Source of the DNA: Fimbriimonas sp.
GTDB taxonomy: Bacteria > Armatimonadota > Fimbriimonadia > Fimbriimonadales > Fimbriimonadaceae
Assembly (NCBI GenBank): GCA_029866005.1
Contig: JARXAE010000014.1
Span: 1-33,143, forward strand
Length of the DNA: 33,143 bases
Reading direction: 5' to 3'
Positions 15,492-22,983 of the stretch are shown here, piece by piece. Below the pieces are notes generated by a model that was given only the letters and a program-made list of their open reading frames with translations, ran no database searches and was not told where the DNA came from. The position numbers and the translations under genes were made by a program. The stretch's first letter is position 1, and the number at the start of each line of letters is the position of its first letter.

Positions 15492-16337
15492 ATGCCAGCA
15501 GAACTTCTAGGTGCTCACACCCCCATCAAAAATGGTCTCGGAGGGGCTCTATGCGAGGGTAAGCAGATCGGATGTACGGCGGTGCAGGTGTTTACCAAGA
15601 GTCCGCAACTTTGGAAAGCGAAGGAGATTTCGGTGGAGATGGTGACTGATTTTAAGGCGGCTCAGGCGGAGACGGGGATCACCGAGGTCGTTGTTCATGA
15701 CTCCTATTTGATCAACATGGCATCGGCTGCCGAAGAAGGGCGAGAGAAATCGATTCTGGGTCTGACGGATGAGCTGAACCGATGTGCTCAATATGGGATT
15801 CGGTATTGCAATTCGCACATGGGCGCGCATGTTGGGCAGGGCGTTGAGGAGGGTCTTCGATTGCTTGTGGAAGGGGCGAAGCGGGTTCTGGCTAGCTCTG
15901 ATCCTTCGGTGATGCTTTTGATGGAAACCACGGCGGGTTCAGGGTCATCGTTAGGCTCGACGTTTGAGGAGCTGCAGGCGGTTTTGGACGGTCTTCACGG
16001 CGACGCGAGGGTGGGGGTTTGCGTGGATACTTGCCATATCTTCGCCGCTGGTTACGACCTTCGGACCGAAGAGACTTACCTGGAGACCTGGGCGAAGTTC
16101 GAGTCGGTGATCGGCTTTGATCGGCTGAAGGCAGTTCATTGCAATGACTCCCTGAAGCCGTTTGGATCGCGCAAAGATCGCCACGCTCAGCTCTCGGAAG
16201 GCGAGATTGGCGAAACGCCGTTCCGGTTGATGGTCAACGATGAGCGATTCCGGCGCATCCCGATTCTACTTGAGACTCCGATTGAGGACGACGGGCATGA
16301 GCGAGACTTGGCAAAACTGAAGAGCTATATTGCCTGA
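15492..16337 (+). CDS. nfo: endonuclease IV (apurinic/apyrimidinic endonuclease)
   Basis: DNA base-excision repair enzyme that cuts 5' of abasic sites using three zinc ions. The 281-residue TIM barrel has the expected ligand-bearing motifs in order: LLGAHTPIKNG, VVHDSYLINMA, NSHMGAHVGQG, MLLMETTAGSGSSLG, CVDTCHIFAAGYD, VHCNDSLKPFGSRKDRH (a hallmark motif) and ILLETP. The ATG at 15492 is the first that keeps the LLGAH strand near the N-terminus. The 3' end overlaps the convergent nucleotidyltransferase gene by 13 bp. Confidence 0.96.
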   Translation: MPAELLGAHTPIKNGLGGALCEGKQIGCTAVQVFTKSPQLWKAKEISVEMVTDFKAAQAETGITEVVVHDSYLINMASAAEEGREKSILGLTDELNRCAQYGIRYCNSHMGAHVGQGVEEGLRLLVEGAKRVLASSDPSVMLLMETTAGSGSSLGSTFEELQAVLDGLHGDARVGVCVDTCHIFAAGYDLRTEETYLETWAKFESVIGFDRLKAVHCNDSLKPFGSRKDRHAQLSEGEIGETPFRLMVNDERFRRIPILLETPIEDDGHERDLAKLKSYIA

Positions 16338-16870
16338 CCCACTCTGACTAAGAAATGAGCGAGCCTTTCTTCAACTCGCTCATCTTTCCCCCAACTGCGA
16401 ATCTTATCATAGTCGATTTGGCCACCAAGGTTCTTCGCGATAGCTACTGCTTGCGACAACGCCGAAAAATCAGCTCGATTACCGAACAGGTACCAAGCCA
16501 GACGATCCCGGACGCAGTCCGTTGGCGAAATGATGTCAAGCTGTTGCCCGCTTTGCTCATCCGTCAGGCGCACTGGTTTAATGCCGTAGTCTTCTCCAAT
16601 TGCCAGCGGCCCTGGCGGAAACTCCAAAGTGAAGATCGTGTCCGGATGTCGATACATCCCGGACTTGTAGCTAAACCCAAGCTGTTCGATGACGTGCGCC
16701 GCCCCGCCGCCAAACGATAAGATGAAGTCAAGATCCTGGGACTGATACACACTCGGTGCGTACACCTCGGCAGCCCCGCCTCCCGAAAGGACTGCGGTTC
16801 TCTCCGCTTTGATAAAGGCGTCGCCGACAATGAATGCCAATTCCCGAATACTTGTGAGATGTGAGATCAT
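16325..16870 (-). CDS. nucleotidyltransferase-fold protein, putative toxin (AbiEii/DUF6036-like)
   Basis: A 181-residue protein with the polymerase-beta-type nucleotidyltransferase signature: LSGGGAAEVYAP (Gly-rich, 29-38), QDLDFIL (Asp46, Asp48) and a third acidic position in FTLEFPPGP. The C-terminal half is helical, with SPTDCVRDRLAWYLF, which resembles AbiEii/DUF6036 proteins. Such proteins may transfer nucleotides to tRNA or other RNAs. It is translated from an ATG overlapping the stop of the upstream winged-helix gene (ATGA, 16867-16870), the usual arrangement of antitoxin/regulator and toxin. Toxicity is inference; the fold and metal residues are visible. Confidence 0.82.
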   Translation of the reverse strand: MISHLTSIRELAFIVGDAFIKAERTAVLSGGGAAEVYAPSVYQSQDLDFILSFGGGAAHVIEQLGFSYKSGMYRHPDTIFTLEFPPGPLAIGEDYGIKPVRLTDEQSGQQLDIISPTDCVRDRLAWYLFGNRADFSALSQAVAIAKNLGGQIDYDKIRSWGKDERVEERLAHFLVRVGQAI

Positions 16871-17208
16871 GCGATTTCCTTACCGATCCGTCTTGGCCTG
16901 CGGCGTTGTTGGGCAAGTTTGTCTTGGAGTTCAACCTCATGAATCGTCAGAGCTTGGAGTAGGGCTCGGAGCTCTTTCAGGGCGATGTACCGCGGATTGA
17001 GGGTGACTCGACGTGCAGCTCCATCAGGCCAAGTCGCGACAAGCCCTGCACGCTCAAGACCCTCGATCGACTTCTGGACCGGTGTTAGGCTTTTGCCGAG
17101 AAGTCTGGCGAGTTCTCGAGGGTACGTCTGTTCAAGAAGATAGATCGCCATCAAGATCTCAGACCTAGCTGTGGAGCCAAAGGCCCCTTGATTGTTCAGT
17201 TCATTCAT
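16867..17208 (-). CDS. winged helix-turn-helix regulator, putative antitoxin
   Basis: A 113-residue DNA-binding protein. The start of the wHTH resembles ArsR-like regulators that pair with nucleotidyltransferases: GSTARSEILMAIYLLEQTYPRELARLLGKSLTPVQKS is the helix-turn-helix, and ERAGLVATWPDGAARRVTLNP is the wing. A basic C-terminus (QQRRRPRRIGKE) follows. I prefer the ATG at 17206-17208. A TTG at 17259 would add 17 residues but lies inside the palindromic operator and gives an unlikely N-terminus. It heads a two-gene operon with the nucleotidyltransferase and probably represses itself through the phased operator just upstream. Confidence 0.83.
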   Translation of the reverse strand: MNELNNQGAFGSTARSEILMAIYLLEQTYPRELARLLGKSLTPVQKSIEGLERAGLVATWPDGAARRVTLNPRYIALKELRALLQALTIHEVELQDKLAQQRRRPRRIGKEIA

Positions 17209-17230
17209 GAGTTCATTATGACCTATTTTA

Positions 17231-17279
17231 TAGTTCACTTGACCTACAATGTAGTTCAAGTGAACTATTTATTAGTTCG
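17231..17279. promoter_or_regulatory. palindromic, 21-bp phased operator upstream of the wHTH/nucleotidyltransferase pair
   Basis: TAGTTCACTTGA (17231-17242) and TCAAGTGAACTA (17256-17267) are exact inverted repeats. Their 13-bp centre itself contains CTAC-AAT-GTAG, so 37 bp are nearly one dyad. TAGTTC recurs at 17231, 17252 and 17273, exactly 21 bp apart (two helical turns), and a further AGTTCA lies at 17210. The minus-strand sequence also holds TATAAA/TAAAAT (about 17224-17231), a possible -10 for the regulator gene. The site is well placed for autoregulation and could also affect the plus-strand J-domain gene. Confidence 0.75.
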
Positions 17280-17355
17280 GAACTGATTCACTAAAACCCG
17301 TACTCGAAGCGAGACTTCCGACCCCGAAATCTGCCAAAATTGAACCTGAAATTCT

Positions 17356-18507
17356 TTGACCACCTCCGCACCAACCTTTTATGACATCCTGGGTGTGGGG
17401 CCCGTTGCCGATCCCGAGACGATTCGTCGTGCGTATCGACGACTCGCCCAGAAGCACCACCCGGACGTGAGCGACTCCCCAGACGCTCACGAAAACATGG
17501 CGCGGATTAATGAGGCGTTTGAGACCCTGACCGACAAGAATCGGCGGGAAGAGTATGACGCGCTGCTCGCGGGAGGGAGCCAAGAGCCGGAGCACGCAAC
17601 GCCACAAACGCCGGTGATGGTGCGCCTGATCAAGCGCCTTCACGGACACAAAACCCCGGTTTACGCCCTGGCCTTTGCGCCGGATAGCGGTCAGCTGATG
17701 TCGGTTGGGTTTGATAACGAGCTCATCTGGTGGGCTGAAGAAGGTGAGACAACTCGCCAGACCAAGCTCGAAAGTGGCGCGGTTTCGACCCTTCGTGCAT
17801 TCTCTGGTGGAAGGGTGATGGCAGCGGGGTCAACTGAGAGCCATGTGAACGTCTGGCGGCTGGATGGCGAAGAAGTTAAGAACTGGAAGGGGGTTCAGGA
17901 GGAGTGGGTGAGCTGTGTCGCCATCTCAGGAGATGGCTCGTCGATCGCCGCCGGTTCGGTTCATGCTCAGCTGAGAGTTTGCGATTCAGCGACAGGAGCC
18001 GCGATGTACACGCTGCGAAGTGCCGATGCTAGTGTTACCGCCGTCGCTTTCAGCGCCGATGGTCGTCTGCTAGCTGGCGGTACGGCGGATGCCCGCGTAA
18101 CAATTCGTGAAGCCAAGACCGGGCGCTGGGTTCGGACGATTGAGCGGCTCAGATCTATGGTCACCGCAATCGCTTTTAGCGCCGATAGTGAGTACCTGGC
18201 AGTCGCCGGGGTTGACCTTAGTATTCGTGTCTTTGAACTCTCAACTGGCAACCTCCTCAAGATGGTTTACGGGCACTCAAAGCCGATAGAGGCACTTGCG
18301 TTTCACCCCAATGGCTGGCTCTTTGCCTCAGGTTCTCGCGACGGAACCATAGGTCTTTGGAACGCAGCGAAAGGCATCGGAAGCGTGCGCATCGAGGCGT
18401 CATCCCGCCCAATCTCGTGCGTTGCGTTCAACTCAGACGGCTCAAGACTAGCCGCAAGCGGGCAGGACAAGCTCGTGCGGCTGTTCGAGATTACAGCGAA
18501 AAGCTGA
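17356..18507 (+). CDS. J-domain (DnaJ) protein fused to WD40 beta-propeller
   Basis: A 383-residue fusion. Residues 7-70 are a J domain: FYDILGVGPVADPETIRRAY, the essential HPD at 35-37, then ARINEAFETLTDKNRREEYDALL; it would stimulate an Hsp70 (DnaK) ATPase. After a short linker (70-90), residues about 92-380 form roughly seven WD40 repeats, for example HGHKTPVYALAFAPDSGQL, SVTAVAFSADGRLLAGGTAD and KPIEALAFHPNGWLFASGSRDGTIGLW. This propeller is a likely client or partner platform. There is no zinc-finger or G/F region, so it is not a canonical DnaJ. TTG 17356 is chosen because the J domain starts only six residues later and no ATG is available. The 3' end overlaps the convergent thioredoxin-like gene by 17 bp. 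Confidence 0.9.
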   Translation: MTTSAPTFYDILGVGPVADPETIRRAYRRLAQKHHPDVSDSPDAHENMARINEAFETLTDKNRREEYDALLAGGSQEPEHATPQTPVMVRLIKRLHGHKTPVYALAFAPDSGQLMSVGFDNELIWWAEEGETTRQTKLESGAVSTLRAFSGGRVMAAGSTESHVNVWRLDGEEVKNWKGVQEEWVSCVAISGDGSSIAAGSVHAQLRVCDSATGAAMYTLRSADASVTAVAFSADGRLLAGGTADARVTIREAKTGRWVRTIERLRSMVTAIAFSADSEYLAVAGVDLSIRVFELSTGNLLKMVYGHSKPIEALAFHPNGWLFASGSRDGTIGLWNAAKGIGSVRIEASSRPISCVAFNSDGSRLAASGQDKLVRLFEITAKS

Positions 18508-18946
18508 GAGTACAGCCAATCGGCGTTGTCTCTTTCACTTTAGGTGCTTGACCGCTCAGGGCAGCCTTGATGGCGTTCCTTAGGTCGGGCGACTTCGGCT
18601 TTCGCCACTTGAAATCCGAGCCGTAGGCATCGTCGATCCGGCCCCTATAGACCAGTTTTGAACCTACGTATACGACCGCCGTAGGGACCACCTTCGCTCC
18701 CGCACGGCTTGCCTCAACGCCTTTCGGGTCAAGCAGAAATGGGGCGAGAATGTTGAACTCTTTTTGATGTTGCTTGGCTACATTGGCTGTAATCCCCGGC
18801 TGCGAGTACACCATTCGAAACTTCGCCTTCGGAAACTCCCGCACGATCCGATTCATCTCCGGCGAGTAGCGCCGGCAAATCGGGCAGTCGGAGGTGATGA
18901 AGAAATCGACCTTGATAGCAGGGGCAAAGAATGGAAGCATGTACAA
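18491..18946 (-). CDS. thioredoxin-like (redoxin) protein with CPIC motif
   Basis: A 151-residue thioredoxin-fold protein. The redox pair is Cys21/Cys24 in FFITSDCPICRRYSPEM. The cis-Pro region is GAKVVPTAVVYVGSKLVYRGRIDD. The C-terminus TTPIGCTLSF carries an extra Cys, as in redoxin-like domains of several soil bacteria. It would carry out thiol exchange. A short hydrophobic N-terminus (MYMLPFFAPAI) might be a remnant signal or anchor, so location is uncertain. The ATG at 18946 lies directly after a 10-bp hairpin; an alternative ATG is two codons in. No ribosome site is obvious. Confidence 0.82.
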   Translation of the reverse strand: MYMLPFFAPAIKVDFFITSDCPICRRYSPEMNRIVREFPKAKFRMVYSQPGITANVAKQHQKEFNILAPFLLDPKGVEASRAGAKVVPTAVVYVGSKLVYRGRIDDAYGSDFKWRKPKSPDLRNAIKAALSGQAPKVKETTPIGCTLSFSL

Positions 18947-18949
18947 GTT

Positions 18950-18974
18950 GAACGCCGGAGGACATCCGGCGTTC
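18950..18974. terminator. GC-rich hairpin between two minus-strand genes
   Basis: GAACGCCGGA (18950-18959) and TCCGGCGTTC (18965-18974) form a perfect 10-bp stem with a 5-base loop. It lies just downstream (minus strand) of the P5C dehydrogenase stop and 4 bases before the thioredoxin-like ATG. Neither side has a long T-run, so it may be a weak terminator, an RNA-processing stem or a translational control element. Confidence 0.55.
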
Positions 18975-18981
18975 TAGGAAT

Positions 18982-20616
18982 TTACTCGCTCGCTAGGAAC
19001 GGGTAGCGGTAGTCGGTAGGTGGAACAAAGGTTTCTTTGATCGTTCGAGCAGAGAGCCAGCGGTAGAGGTTGAGCGCTGAGCCCGCCTTGTCGTTGGTTC
19101 CACTTGCCCGGGCTCCGCCAAAGGGCTGTTGACCAACGACAGCACCGGTTGGCTTATCGTTGATGTAGAAGTTTCCAGCGGCGTTTCTCAGCATCTTCGT
19201 AGCAGTCTCGACCGCGTAGCGATCCTGGGAGATCACCGCGCCGGTAAGAGCATAAGGGGAAGTTTCGTCAACCAGCTTAAGCGTCTCTTCCCACTTGTTT
19301 TCGTCGTAGACCAAAAGGGTCAAGACCGGCCCAAAGATCTCTTCGCACATGGTTCGGTACTTCGGATCGGTGACCTCGATGACGGTTGGCTCGATGAAAT
19401 AGCCGACGGACTTATCGTATCCTCCGCCGACCAGGATGTTCTGACCATCGGCTTTCGCCTTATCGATGTAGGCGGCAATGTTGTCGAAGCTCTTCTCATC
19501 AATGACCGCGTTGACGAAGTTTCCAAAGTCTTCGACCGAGCCTTGTTTAAACGACTTCGCACCTTCAACCAGGAGCTCTCTCACCCGAGGAGCGATGTTG
19601 GACGGGATGTAGCAGCGCGAGGCAGCCGAGCACTTTTGACCCTGGTACTCAAACGCACCGCGTAGCAGAGCGGTGGCGACCACAGCGGGATCAGCCGACT
19701 TGTGAGCAACAACGAAGTCCTTTCCTCCCGTCTCTCCGACAATGCGAGGGTACGTGCGATAGATGTTGTTGGCAAGACCCTCGCCGATCTGCTTCCACAT
19801 CGTGTTGAATACACCGGTTGAACCCGTGAAGTGAACTCCAGCGAAATCTCGGTGATTGAAGCAGACTTTGCCGATGGTCGGACCATCGACGTAGATGAGG
19901 TTGATAACGCCATCAGGTAGCCCGGCTTCCTTGAGGACTCGCATGAACATCTGCGCACTGTAGACCTGGGTGTTAGCCGGCTTCCAGACGACGACGTTTC
20001 CGCACATTGCCGCCGAGGTAGGCAGATTTCCGCCGATGGCGGTGAAGTTGAACGGCGTCACGGCGAGAACGAAGCCTTCCAGAGGTCGATACTCGAGGCG
20101 GTTGTGCATTCCGGGTCCGCTAATCGGCTGTTGGGCATAGATTTCGCTGAGGAAATGAACATTGAACCGAAGGAAGTCAATGATCTCGCAGGCGGCATCG
20201 ATCTCAGCCTGAAAGGCGTTCTTCGATTGTGCCAGCATGGTCGTGCCGTTCATGTAGGGGCGGTACTTGGTGGCGATCAGGTCGGCAGCGCGGAGGAAGA
20301 TGTTTGCGCGGCTCTCCCAGCTCATGTTGCTCCAGGCTTCGCGTGCGGCGAGGGCGGCATCGATGGCTTTTTCGACGTGACTCGCGTCTCCGGCGTGGAA
20401 GACTCCAAGCGTGTGCGCCCGCTCGTGCGGCGGGTGCATAGTGACCGCCTTGCCAGTGCGAACTTCGTCACCACCGATGTACATCGGGACATCGACTTGA
20501 GACGCTTTGAGTTCAGCGAGAACTTCCTTCAATCGAGCTCGCTCAGACGTCCCTGGAGCGTAGCTCAGGACGGGTTCGTTGACAGGCAGAGCGTAGTGAA
20601 AATCACCGAAGTTCAT
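18982..20616 (-). CDS. pruA: L-glutamate gamma-semialdehyde (1-pyrroline-5-carboxylate) dehydrogenase
   Basis: Oxidises glutamate semialdehyde (from proline or ornithine) to glutamate with NAD+. The 544-residue length and motifs match the ALDH4 family: VTPFNFTAIGGNLPTSAA, FTGSTGVFNTMW, VGETGGKDFVVAH (general base Glu295), FEYQGQKCSAASRCY (nucleophile Cys329) and QQPFGGARASGTNDKAG. It is more like stand-alone eukaryote-type P5CDH than the C-terminal half of PutA. No proline dehydrogenase gene is adjacent in the window. The upstream oxidoreductase operon is separated from it by a strong terminator, so it probably has its own promoter in the 77-bp gap. Confidence 0.96.
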   Translation of the reverse strand: MNFGDFHYALPVNEPVLSYAPGTSERARLKEVLAELKASQVDVPMYIGGDEVRTGKAVTMHPPHERAHTLGVFHAGDASHVEKAIDAALAAREAWSNMSWESRANIFLRAADLIATKYRPYMNGTTMLAQSKNAFQAEIDAACEIIDFLRFNVHFLSEIYAQQPISGPGMHNRLEYRPLEGFVLAVTPFNFTAIGGNLPTSAAMCGNVVVWKPANTQVYSAQMFMRVLKEAGLPDGVINLIYVDGPTIGKVCFNHRDFAGVHFTGSTGVFNTMWKQIGEGLANNIYRTYPRIVGETGGKDFVVAHKSADPAVVATALLRGAFEYQGQKCSAASRCYIPSNIAPRVRELLVEGAKSFKQGSVEDFGNFVNAVIDEKSFDNIAAYIDKAKADGQNILVGGGYDKSVGYFIEPTVIEVTDPKYRTMCEEIFGPVLTLLVYDENKWEETLKLVDETSPYALTGAVISQDRYAVETATKMLRNAAGNFYINDKPTGAVVGQQPFGGARASGTNDKAGSALNLYRWLSARTIKETFVPPTDYRYPFLASE

Positions 20617-20634
20617 GCTCAGAGTTTACCGGGC

Positions 20635-20685
20635 AAACAAAAAGCCCTCGCTTCTGCGCCAGGATTGGCGAAAGAAGCGAGGGCT
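20635..20685 (-). terminator. intrinsic terminator of the Gfo/Idh-DUF1080 operon
   Basis: On the minus strand the arms AGCCCTCGCTTCT and AGAAGCGAGGGCT form a perfect 13-bp stem. An inner CGCCA/TGGCG stem caps it, and a T-run with one G follows (plus-strand ACAAAAA at 20636-20642). It begins 8 bp after the stop of the oxidoreductase gene. A classical rho-independent terminator. Confidence 0.93.
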
Positions 20686-20693
20686 AAATGGAA

Positions 20694-22016
20694 TTAGACC
20701 TTGACTGAGAAGCCAGGGCGGAAGTCGGGCTTGATGAGGCCATCAAACTCGGTTGATCCCTTGACCTTCATGTTCTTCGAATCCCACTCGAGGCGAGGAC
20801 CGTCGGCCCAGATCGCGAGGTTTCCGAGGAGAACGGCTTCGGTAAGCGGTCCTGAGTAGTTCGGGAAGTTGGAGACGGCTTGGGTGCCGGTCATGCAAGC
20901 GTTGACCCACTCCTTCATGTGCCCAGGAGATTGAACGACTTCAGTGTCTGGAATCGGGTTTCCGCTAACCAGGCTGAAGCGAGTATTGCTCTCGTCAGCA
21001 CCGAAGATGGTGTCCTTTTCGCAAACAACAATCACTCCGTTTCCGCCAAATGTGAATAGCTCAGCGAGCTCCTGCGGCGGCTTCTTGCCTCCGTCATACC
21101 AGTGAAGCTTGAACGGATCCATCTTCCCTTTCGCTCCGTACTCGTAGGTGACATGAGCCCAGTTCGGGAAGGACTCCTTGTTGTGTCCGCTGGTTTCAGC
21201 CTGTACGGCAAGAGGGGCATCAAGGCCGAGGGCCATGTGCGGCATGTTGAAGATGTGGCAGCCCATATCGCCAAGGGCTCCGGTGCCGAAGTCCCAGAAG
21301 CCGCGCCATGAGAAGTGGTGGTAGCCGTCTGCGTAGTCTCGCATTGGTCGAGGGCCAACCCACATGTCCCAATCGAGTCCCTTTGGAACTGGCTTGGATG
21401 CGGGGCGAGGAATTCCTTGCTCCCAATACACCTTTGCTCGGTCGGTCCAGAGATGAATCTCTTTGACCTTGCCCCAGGTTCCCGCGGCGAGGAGCTTAGC
21501 GACCTTGCGCATCTGCGTGCTCTGGGTCGAGTTGTTGCCCATCTGGGTGATTGCCTTCTTTTTCTTAGCAAGAATAGCAAGCTGGCGAGCTTCCCAAATC
21601 GTTCGGCAAAGCGGCTTTTCGGTGTAGGTGTGCATTCCGGCATGGAGCGCAAGAACGGTTGCCGGAGCGTGGTGGTGATCTGGAGTGCTGATGATGACAG
21701 CGTCCATCTTCCCCTTCATCATTGCGATCATCTCGCGATAGTCGTCAAATGCGTTTGCCTTGAGGTGCTCCTTTTGAGCCTTGATGCGATCTTCGAGGTC
21801 AACGTCACACACAGCAACGACTTCGGCACCCGCCTGAACGGCTTGCTCGCGGCCGCTCCAGCCCTTTCCTCCGCAACCAATGATGCCCACTCGGAGCTTC
21901 TGCCCCGGAGCCATTGGCTTCTGGGCTTCACCAAGCGCCGAAGCGCCTAATCCCAGACCAACCGTGGCGGCAACGCCGCCCCGCAAAACGTCTCTTCGTG
22001 AATAATTTCCGCTCAT
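20694..22016 (-). CDS. Tat-exported Gfo/Idh/MocA family oxidoreductase
   Basis: A 440-residue NAD(P)-type sugar dehydrogenase family protein exported folded. The Tat signal is NYSRRDVLRGGVAATVGLG (residues 4-22). The Rossmann motif is RVGIIGCGGKGWSG (42-55), and the EKP motif is in YTEKPLCRT (131-139). The C-terminal region has GALGDMGCHIFNMPHMAL, typical of the planctomycete/Armatimonadota paralogue group, and a DFRPGF tail. It lies 18 bp downstream of a DUF1080 gene in the same operon. That pairing suggests oxidation at C3 of a glycoside or a related extracytoplasmic sugar reaction, but the exact substrate is inferred only. Confidence 0.93.
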   Translation of the reverse strand: MSGNYSRRDVLRGGVAATVGLGLGASALGEAQKPMAPGQKLRVGIIGCGGKGWSGREQAVQAGAEVVAVCDVDLEDRIKAQKEHLKANAFDDYREMIAMMKGKMDAVIISTPDHHHAPATVLALHAGMHTYTEKPLCRTIWEARQLAILAKKKKAITQMGNNSTQSTQMRKVAKLLAAGTWGKVKEIHLWTDRAKVYWEQGIPRPASKPVPKGLDWDMWVGPRPMRDYADGYHHFSWRGFWDFGTGALGDMGCHIFNMPHMALGLDAPLAVQAETSGHNKESFPNWAHVTYEYGAKGKMDPFKLHWYDGGKKPPQELAELFTFGGNGVIVVCEKDTIFGADESNTRFSLVSGNPIPDTEVVQSPGHMKEWVNACMTGTQAVSNFPNYSGPLTEAVLLGNLAIWADGPRLEWDSKNMKVKGSTEFDGLIKPDFRPGFSVKV

Positions 22017-22034
22017 AACCAGACCTCCCCGATG

Positions 22035-22721
22035 TTACTCCGAACCCTTTGTCGCCTTCACTTTCAGCGGGCGAATTTTGATGTTTTTGAAGGAAACCAA
22101 ACCGTGGTCACCTTGGATGGCGATGTGTCCGTTTCCGGCTTTTCCGAACTCGGGATACGCACGGAACTTGCTCTTCGCGACTCGCTCCAAGAAGTCGGGG
22201 CTACCGAGCACGAAATCGTAGTAGCGGACTCCGTTAACTTCGACAAAGCACTTCTTCGGGTCAATCATGATGCGGAATCGGTTCCACTCACCAATCGGCT
22301 TCACAGCGTTTTTATCGGACCGATAGAGTTCGTAAAGGAATCCGGCAAGTTGGCCCTTCGGGTCCACCGCAGTGTCCATGATCTGGATTTCAGGGCCGCT
22401 GAACCAAGGTGCCCCGCCTGAGTCGAGAACGTGGAACATGACGCCGCTGTTCTGTCCAGCGGGCATCTTCCAGTCGAGTTGGAGTTCAAACCAGTCGTAC
22501 TTGTCGTCGGTGAGGATGTCTCCCGCGTTGTGCGGATCCTTGCACTGGAGTTCGCCGTTCTCGATCACCCAACCTGAATTGACTCCCTTACCCTTAAAGT
22601 TGTGCCACCCCTTAGTGCTCTGGCCATCAAAGAGGAGTTTCCAACCCTGCTGAGCCTCTTTTGAGGAGAGCGTGTTGTCAGGAGCAAACAAAAAAAGGGC
22701 GCATAGTGCAGAAGCAACCAT
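22035..22721 (-). CDS. DUF1080 protein (3-keto-disaccharide hydrolase family)
   Basis: A 228-residue secreted protein with a short hydrophobic leader (MVASALCALFLFA) and a concanavalin-like fold. The family start is GWKLLFDGQSTKGWHNFKG, followed by FELQLDWKMPAGQNSGVMFHV, GPEIQIMDTA, GEWNRFRIMI and a C-terminal GHIAIQGDHGLVSFKNIKIRP. Members of this family have been described as hydrolases of 3-keto-glycosides, which fits its position directly upstream of a Gfo/Idh oxidoreductase in one operon. It would cleave the oxidised sugar in the periplasm. I cannot distinguish an active enzyme from a purely binding member. Confidence 0.9.
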   Translation of the reverse strand: MVASALCALFLFAPDNTLSSKEAQQGWKLLFDGQSTKGWHNFKGKGVNSGWVIENGELQCKDPHNAGDILTDDKYDWFELQLDWKMPAGQNSGVMFHVLDSGGAPWFSGPEIQIMDTAVDPKGQLAGFLYELYRSDKNAVKPIGEWNRFRIMIDPKKCFVEVNGVRYYDFVLGSPDFLERVAKSKFRAYPEFGKAGNGHIAIQGDHGLVSFKNIKIRPLKVKATKGSE

Positions 22722-22773
22722 GCGCCAATTCTACTCCAGAGACGAAACCAACAGGTTCAATTACAAACGATAC

Positions 22774-22983
22774 TTAACGCTTGCCGGCCAGGCCTGGCTC
22801 GGCCATTCCTCGGGCAACTTCGGGTGAAATCCCGCGATCCTGCTGAGCCTTTGCTTCTGACACACCTGGTTTGATAGGGGCATCAAGATAAGCACCCTTG
22901 GTTTCCTCGCTGCCCGATCCGCTGCAACCAAGCAGCGGAACGGACAGGGTGAACAGGCAGAGAGCGATCAGTTTCCTGCCCAA
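22774..22983 (-). CDS. small lipoprotein of unknown function
   Basis: A 69-residue lipoprotein. [20 protein letters not shown] is a signal with lipobox LLGC (Cys20). The remaining 49 residues are polar with several Lys, Glu and Gly and no recognisable domain. The start is a TTG at 22981-22983 that overlaps the 3' end of the prepilin-like gene by 16 bp, so it is probably coupled to it. Such small lipoproteins often follow prepilin-like genes in this type of genome, from memory; the function is unknown. Confidence 0.75.
   Translation of the reverse strand: MGRKLIALCLFTLSVPLLGCSGSGSEETKGAYLDAPIKPGVSEAKAQQDRGISPEVARGMAEPGLAGKR

Noticed and set aside
14962-15510. A 182-codon plus-strand frame across the phosphomutase start
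   Set aside because: Antisense to conserved phosphomutase sequence; overlaps the promoter region and the start of endonuclease IV in another frame.
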